In this document: positions 6,131 through 10,268 of the stretch, one piece after another
Numbering within the stretch: position 1 is the stretch's first letter
Layout: each line of letters starts with the position of its first letter
Source of the DNA: a bacterium
GTDB lineage: Bacteria > Auribacterota > JABMQX01
Assembly: GCA_013203085.1 (NCBI GenBank)
Contig: JABMQX010000531.1
Span: 1 to 10,268 of the forward strand
Direction: 5' to 3'
DNA: 10,268 nucleotides
The notes under the pieces: generated by a model
Told to the model about the DNA's origin: nothing
Databases searched by the model: none
The model's input: only the letters and a program-made list of their open reading frames with translations
Made by a program: the position numbers and the translations under genes

Positions 6131-9125
6131 AAAACGAGCGAGTTGCCGGACAGGCATTGTGCTGGTCGCAATTGGATTGGCTCTCTCGATATGGGTTAGT
6201 TGGCCGCTGGTGAGGTTTTTGCCTTCGGCGATTCCATATACGTTTTCGGCGAAGCCAAACGAGCGGGTGGCGGGGCTGGTGCCCGGGGACCACCTTCAGT
6301 ACCTCTATCATCTTCACCTTCTGCGCGAGGCGGTTGATGGGAAGATTTCTCCATTCTCCAATCCCTATGAGTTTGCAGGTCCCTATCGCTACAATACGCC
6401 GTACATCTACTTTCCCTTTGCCCTGCCGTACGCGGGTTTCTCTTACGTCAGCCCAGGCTCCGGGTACAACGCACTGGTTCTTCTTTCGTTTGTGGGGACA
6501 ATGGTGGCAGGGTACGGCCTGGCGAGAGCCTGGGGAGCGACCCGATGGGCTGGGCTGTGCGCCGGGATAGTGATTACTCTTTTCCCACACCGGCTGAATT
6601 CGTTATTTGGGGGACACGCAGCGGGCTCGGCATTCTTCCTGTTCCCGATGGCATGGTGGGGTCTGGAGAAGAACTGGCAGACCGGGAAAAAGGGATGGGG
6701 ATGGATGGCCGCGTTGTGTTTGATTGTGATGGGTGTTGAGGACACGCACCATCTGTTCTTCTTCTGTTTGCTTCTTCCTTTTTGGGCCCTCTGGAAGCTT
6801 CTGGAGAGAGAGGCGGTCGTATTTCCGGAGGGGACAAAAGGCGAGCGGTCGCGACTCGCTTCCGTTGTGAGCTGGCAAGGGATGATCGCTGCCGCGTTGT
6901 TGGCGGCGTGCTATCATTTCTATAACGTGCGGATTAAGGGTGCTGGGCTTCTGAATCCAGCGATAATAGGCCTATTGCTTTTCTTTTCGCTGACTGTCCT
7001 GGGCGTGGCTTTGTTGATAAAAGTGGTTTTGCGATGGCTCGGAGCGGGGGAGGGGCTTTTCAGGAAAAGGTGGCTTTCATGGCCGTGGGCTTCGTTTTGG
7101 GTGTTGCCGGGCTATTTTGCGGCGAATTATGTGAACAAGCCGGGGTTTGGCTCGAAGATCGTGGTCGGTTCGCTTTTCCTATTTGGGGCATTCCAGCTTG
7201 CTTTTTTGGCGAGGGGAATTCAGAAGAAAAGGCTCTCGCTGGGGAAGCTTCGTATTCCGTGGGGACGGGTGCTTCAGTTGTGGCCGGCGGTGCTGGGGCT
7301 TGTGATTTCAGTGCTATATCCGCTTTATCTGAAGATGTCCATTTTCCCGCGGAGCGGAGTGGCTGGAGGGAGGACCGTGTTTGAGGTGAGCCTTTTCTCG
7401 GTGCCTTTCCAGAAGCTGTTCGCTCGCTCGCCGGAAGGGGGCGCCTACGTGGGCTGGGCTTTTATCGGGCTGCTCCTTGTGGGGGCGGTTGCACTTTTTT
7501 CGTCGAAAAGACACAAGCCCGGTGTAGAAGAAGTCCGCCGTCTCAGGATAGCTTTCGTGTTGACGGGGTTGGGGATGGTTCTGGCATGCGGAGTGCTGTT
7601 GGGAAATGTTTTCCCGCTCTACAATGTGTTTCTGCGGCTCATTCCCTTTCTGAACTACATCAGGTCAACGGGGAAGTTTCTCATTTTGACGGCGACAGGT
7701 GGAGCGGTCACGGTGGCACTTATCCTGACCTTACTGGAGGGTCGCCTCCGCCGCGGTGTGGTGCGGCGATGGCTTTCGCCCGCGGTGGCTATCGTCTTGA
7801 TTCTGGATTGGGGTCTGATTTCAAAAGTGGGGGTGAGTGTGTTGCCGAGGCAAAACGCTCTGTATGATGTCGTGAAGGAGGAGGGAAGGGGGACTCGCCT
7901 TCTGGAGCTGCCGATATGGCCGGGAGACAGCGCGTTTTCTTCTGCCTATCAATACGGGACAATGCTAACAGGCGTTCCGACAATCAATGGCTATTCGCCG
8001 ATGGTTCCGGCGGGCTATAAGGAAAATATCGCCGATCCCCTGTATTCGCTGAATTTCGGCATGTTGGGGGAGAAAGAGTTTGATCTTTTGAAAGGCTTGA
8101 ACGTTCACCTCATTACCTTCCATCAAAACCTGTTCCCGCGACAGGTCTCTTCATTGCCGGCGACGCATTCACTGAAAAGACTGCTGTTAAACCCGAATTT
8201 GGAGCTGGTGGCTCACGAGGGCGATGCCCATCTCTTCAAGATGGTGGGGCAGACATACCAGAATGTCCCGGGGAAGCCGTGTGACGAAGACTCGTCCGTC
8301 TCCTATTATGTTCCATACAATTTGCTCAAGCACCAGGTGGGCGAGGAGAGTGAGGATGATGAGGCAATCACGGGGAAGGCGTGGCGCTCGCGAGGAAGGG
8401 GCGGTTTTTCGTTCTTCGGCCCGTTTCTGATGTTGCCTCCGGGGGAGTATGTAGCAGTCTTTCGAGTGAAGGTCGAAGCCCCACGCGACGCGCCGCAGGT
8501 GGGGTATCTTGACGTGTACACCGGGGAAGGAACCGAGCTGGCGACGAGGCAACCGTTGAATCCATCCGACTGGCCTGAGCCGCATGGTTATCGGTTTGTC
8601 GAAATCCCCTTCCGCGTTGCATTACCTCATCCCGTGCAAACGCGAGGCTCTTTCGCAGGGGTGAAAGAAGCTACAGTCTGGCTGGACTTTGTCCTTATCA
8701 GGGGGAAAAAGCAGGGCCAGACTATTCGCCTGGAGGCGGAGGATTTCTTTTCAAGCGTTGGTCGGGTCGTGAAGGACGGGGAAGCTAAGGAGGGGGTGTG
8801 CCTCGGAATCAGCGGCTCACCGAAACGCGGGGAGCCAATTTTAGAGGAGGCGTTCATTTTTCTGAAGGCGGGGAGGTACGAGGTGCGTTGTTCCGCGAAG
8901 GGAGAGAAAGGAAAAATGGCTACGCTGCAGATGCGAAGAATCGCGGCGACGCGTCACTATCAGCGATTCGATGTTCAGAACGGCGAGGGAGGTGAGGGTT
9001 TTACCGTGAGCAAGGGCGTGCTGAATCTTGCTACGGGCGGGGTGCACGCGGTTTCACTGTGGCCGGCGGAAAAAAGACTGAAAGCAGTGGACTACATATC
9101 GTTCACTTTGATGTCTCGCATCTGA
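6123..9125 (+). CDS. large multi-pass membrane protein, GT-C/YfhO-like, with C-terminal beta-sandwich tail
   Basis: 1000 residues. About a dozen hydrophobic segments span roughly residues 10-565; clear ones are near 11-33, 116-132, 143-155, 193-222, 253-265, 278-303, 347-363, 386-404, 443-460, 475-498, 518-538 and 553-566. The first long loop carries PGDHLQYLYHLH (54-65), with an acidic residue where GT-C transferases place theirs. A soluble part follows with LLELPIWPGD (593-602) and INGYSPMVPAGY (621-632), a pattern seen in large uncharacterised bacterial YfhO/GT-C-like membrane proteins. Residues 725-862 and 868-1000 look like two beta-sandwich modules; the second opens IRLEAEDFF and ends in VDYISFTLM, like carbohydrate-binding modules. 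Likely role: moving a sugar from a polyprenyl-linked donor outside the membrane, with the tail binding glycan. The ATG overlaps the previous gene by 8 bases; only a weak GAGAG (6112-6116) precedes it. The frame is intact and ends in TGA. Transferase activity is inference. Confidence 0.75.
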   Translation: MAEKRASCRTGIVLVAIGLALSIWVSWPLVRFLPSAIPYTFSAKPNERVAGLVPGDHLQYLYHLHLLREAVDGKISPFSNPYEFAGPYRYNTPYIYFPFALPYAGFSYVSPGSGYNALVLLSFVGTMVAGYGLARAWGATRWAGLCAGIVITLFPHRLNSLFGGHAAGSAFFLFPMAWWGLEKNWQTGKKGWGWMAALCLIVMGVEDTHHLFFFCLLLPFWALWKLLEREAVVFPEGTKGERSRLASVVSWQGMIAAALLAACYHFYNVRIKGAGLLNPAIIGLLLFFSLTVLGVALLIKVVLRWLGAGEGLFRKRWLSWPWASFWVLPGYFAANYVNKPGFGSKIVVGSLFLFGAFQLAFLARGIQKKRLSLGKLRIPWGRVLQLWPAVLGLVISVLYPLYLKMSIFPRSGVAGGRTVFEVSLFSVPFQKLFARSPEGGAYVGWAFIGLLLVGAVALFSSKRHKPGVEEVRRLRIAFVLTGLGMVLACGVLLGNVFPLYNVFLRLIPFLNYIRSTGKFLILTATGGAVTVALILTLLEGRLRRGVVRRWLSPAVAIVLILDWGLISKVGVSVLPRQNALYDVVKEEGRGTRLLELPIWPGDSAFSSAYQYGTMLTGVPTINGYSPMVPAGYKENIADPLYSLNFGMLGEKEFDLLKGLNVHLITFHQNLFPRQVSSLPATHSLKRLLLNPNLELVAHEGDAHLFKMVGQTYQNVPGKPCDEDSSVSYYVPYNLLKHQVGEESEDDEAITGKAWRSRGRGGFSFFGPFLMLPPGEYVAVFRVKVEAPRDAPQVGYLDVYTGEGTELATRQPLNPSDWPEPHGYRFVEIPFRVALPHPVQTRGSFAGVKEATVWLDFVLIRGKKQGQTIRLEAEDFFSSVGRVVKDGEAKEGVCLGISGSPKRGEPILEEAFIFLKAGRYEVRCSAKGEKGKMATLQMRRIAATRHYQRFDVQNGEGGEGFTVSKGVLNLATGGVHAVSLWPAEKRLKAVDYISFTLMSRI

Positions 9126-9156
9126 GAAGGCTCTTTGGCGTTGCTCTGCGTGTTGG

Positions 9157-9939
9157 CTACGCAAGCTCAGGCGGGGGAACCTCTTTTTGCCTTTCCCATT
9201 TGAAGACAGCGAAAGCTGATTTTGCCTTCCTTTTCAATTCGGTCAGGGAGCGAACCTTGATGAGGCGGCGAGCGAGATATGCCGGCCTGAAGTAGAAATT
9301 GCGGTACGCCCGCCGGATGATTCCCTGCAGTTCTTCCGTGGGAATCTCGGGCCAATGTGGTGCTGAGAAGCCCGGTTGCGGATTGGCTGCGAACTCCCTC
9401 CAATAGTCCTCTGCTATCACTCCATTTTTCAGCCCATCAAGGTAGATTCAGGTTCCGGGGAAAGGTGTGAGGATGGTGATGTGCGCGTAGTCCGGCTTGA
9501 GAGAATTCATTACCCGAAGGCTTTTCTCGATGTCCTGGCGGGTTTCAGTGGGGCAGCCGATCATAAAATAGGCGAGGACCATGATGCCCGCTTTTCTGGT
9601 GAACTGGAAAACCTCCCCTGCTTGCTCGACGGTTATCCCCTTGTTGAGAACCTTCAATATCTTGTCTGTGCCGGACTCGACTCCGTAATGAATGCCACGG
9701 CAGCCAGCTTTTCGGAGGGCTTTAATCATGTCGGGTGTTACTGTATCCACTCTCGTGCGGATGTCCCAGCCGACGTCGAGCCTGCGTCTGAGAATCTCCC
9801 GGCATATTTCGATGACCCGCTGTTTGCGGACGGTGAACGTGTCGTCGTACATGAGGAACTCGTGGATGCCCATTTTAACGCACTGTTCCATCTCATCAAC
9901 GACGCTCTCGGCGCCGCGAGCGCGAAACTTGTTTCCGAG
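9157..9939 (-). pseudogene. truncated radical SAM protein with in-frame TGA
   Basis: Minus strand. From about 9936 the frame reads GNKFRARGAESVVDEMEQ, then FLMYDDTFTVRKQRVIEICREI, GIHYGVESGTDKILKVLNKG, YFMIGCPTET and TILTPFPGT: the back part of a radical SAM core closely related in plan to the protein at 3-1400. A TGA at 9448-9450 interrupts it. The same frame resumes at once as IYLDGLKNGVIAEDYWREF and runs to TAG at 9157-9159, with a tail (WPEIPTEELQGIIRRAYRNF) typical of the family C-terminus. In relatives the TGA position is Glu or Asp after TPFPGT. The CxxxCxxC cluster motif and any B12-binding domain are missing, because the gene is joined at its front to glycosyltransferase sequence. 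Simple gene calling would report a 224-residue ORF (9448-10122) plus a separate 87-residue ORF (9157-9420); both belong here. Almost certainly non-functional, unless the lesions are assembly errors. Confidence 0.82.
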
Positions 9940-10229
9940 ATGCGGACGATCATCTGGATGAAGTTCATCGTGTCGTGGAACGGACGGATTCTTGAGTTTC
10001 CTTTTCGCCGGCTGTACGCTATGGGGAGTGAACTTGACGCGATAGTTGTTGGTGAGCATGGCAAGGGTGATGGTCGTCGTGAAGGAGAAGTCATCCGGTA
10101 GGATGTTCATGAAACGGTTCACAACGGCACGGAAAGCCGACTCGCGACAAGGAATGCCTCGCGAATGACGCCGCCGATGGTTTGCTCCTCATTGTAAGCA
10201 GGGATTATCAGAGAGAATCCTTGAGGCAT
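9937..10229 (-). pseudogene. remnant of a family 2 glycosyltransferase (polyprenyl-phosphate-sugar synthase type)
   Basis: Minus strand. An ATG at 10229 opens MPQGFSLIIPAYNEEQTI and continues GGVIREAF: the start of a GT2 enzyme with its nucleotide-binding YNEE motif. That frame stops at a TGA (10119-10121) after 36 residues. The next frame continues AVVNRFMNILPDDFSFTT and TITLAMLTNNYRVKFTP (about 10128-10024), and after a one-base shift a third frame gives PIAYSRRKGNSRIRPFHDT and MNFIQMIVRIS (to about 9938). This is the late catalytic region of DPM1-like GT2 enzymes, which normally reads as one protein. The middle of the domain, with the DDGS and DxD metal-binding region, is absent. The remnant runs straight into radical SAM sequence. 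Intact relatives transfer a sugar from a nucleotide donor to a polyprenyl phosphate at the cytoplasmic membrane face, which suits a cluster that also encodes a GT-C-like protein. This copy cannot be active. Confidence 0.78.
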
Positions 10230-10233
10230 TTTC

Positions 10234-10252
10234 GTTTTCCCCGAAGGAAAAC
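10234..10252 (-). promoter_or_regulatory. 7-bp hairpin covering the Shine-Dalgarno of the GT2 remnant
   Basis: On the minus strand GTTTTCC (10252-10246) pairs perfectly with GGAAAAC (10240-10234) around the loop TTCGG. The G-rich stretch GGGGA (10242-10238), the only ribosome binding site candidate before the ATG at 10229, lies in the loop and 3' arm. There is no T-run on either side, so it is not a typical intrinsic terminator. Chance is possible for a 7-bp stem. Confidence 0.3.
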
Positions 10253-10268
10253 CATAGCCGGAGCGAAG

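Noticed and set aside
9126..9156. Search for a terminator in the 31-base gap between the large membrane protein gene and the convergent remnant.
   Set aside because: No stable stem followed by a T-run was seen.
9448..9450. Selenocysteine or a TGA-reassigned genetic code.
   Set aside because: The family has Glu/Asp, not Cys, at this position. TGA is the normal stop of other genes in the window, and the gene also lacks its front half.
9376..10101. 241-codon plus-strand open frame over the right-end remnants.
   Set aside because: The minus strand carries recognisable radical SAM and GT2 motifs throughout this stretch; the plus-strand translation has none.

Overview
The window looks like part of a bacterial surface-polysaccharide or glycoconjugate gene cluster from a moderately G+C-rich, probably uncultured bacterium. 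Gene density, Shine-Dalgarno-like sites, short gaps and a gene overlap are all bacterial. I cannot name the lineage. TGA ends at least six complete reading frames here, so it is an ordinary stop codon in this genome.

Layout. (1) 3-1400 (+) is a complete B12-binding-type radical SAM protein. (2) 1420-2208 (-), convergent with it, is a class I SAM-dependent methyltransferase. (3) 2209-2521 is a roughly 313-base divergent gap with a weak promoter candidate and no gene I can defend. (4) 2522-9125 (+) is a tight four-gene run: a glutamine-dependent asparagine synthetase-type amidotransferase, a left-handed beta-helix acyltransferase, a second class I methyltransferase, and a 1000-residue multi-pass membrane protein with a long extracytoplasmic tail ending in two likely beta-sandwich modules. 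Gaps are 14 and 28 bases, then an 8-base overlap, so the four are probably one operon. (5) 9157-10229 (-) converges on the operon and is wreckage: a family 2 glycosyltransferase reduced to its first ~36 residues and a late segment, with a frameshift in a run of four C, joined directly to the back part of a second radical SAM gene that itself carries an in-frame TGA.

How the genes fit together (inference). The amidotransferase, acyltransferase and methyltransferases would decorate a sugar or sugar-linked precursor. The large membrane protein resembles lipid-linked-sugar-dependent (GT-C fold) transferases and would act at or outside the membrane. The radical SAM proteins at both ends could supply an unusual methylation or rearrangement. 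No substrate can be read from the sequence.

I did not see a novel defence system, CRISPR array, tRNA, rRNA or insertion sequence. The most notable items are the multiply damaged glycosyltransferase/radical SAM region at the right end and the unusual tail of the large membrane protein.
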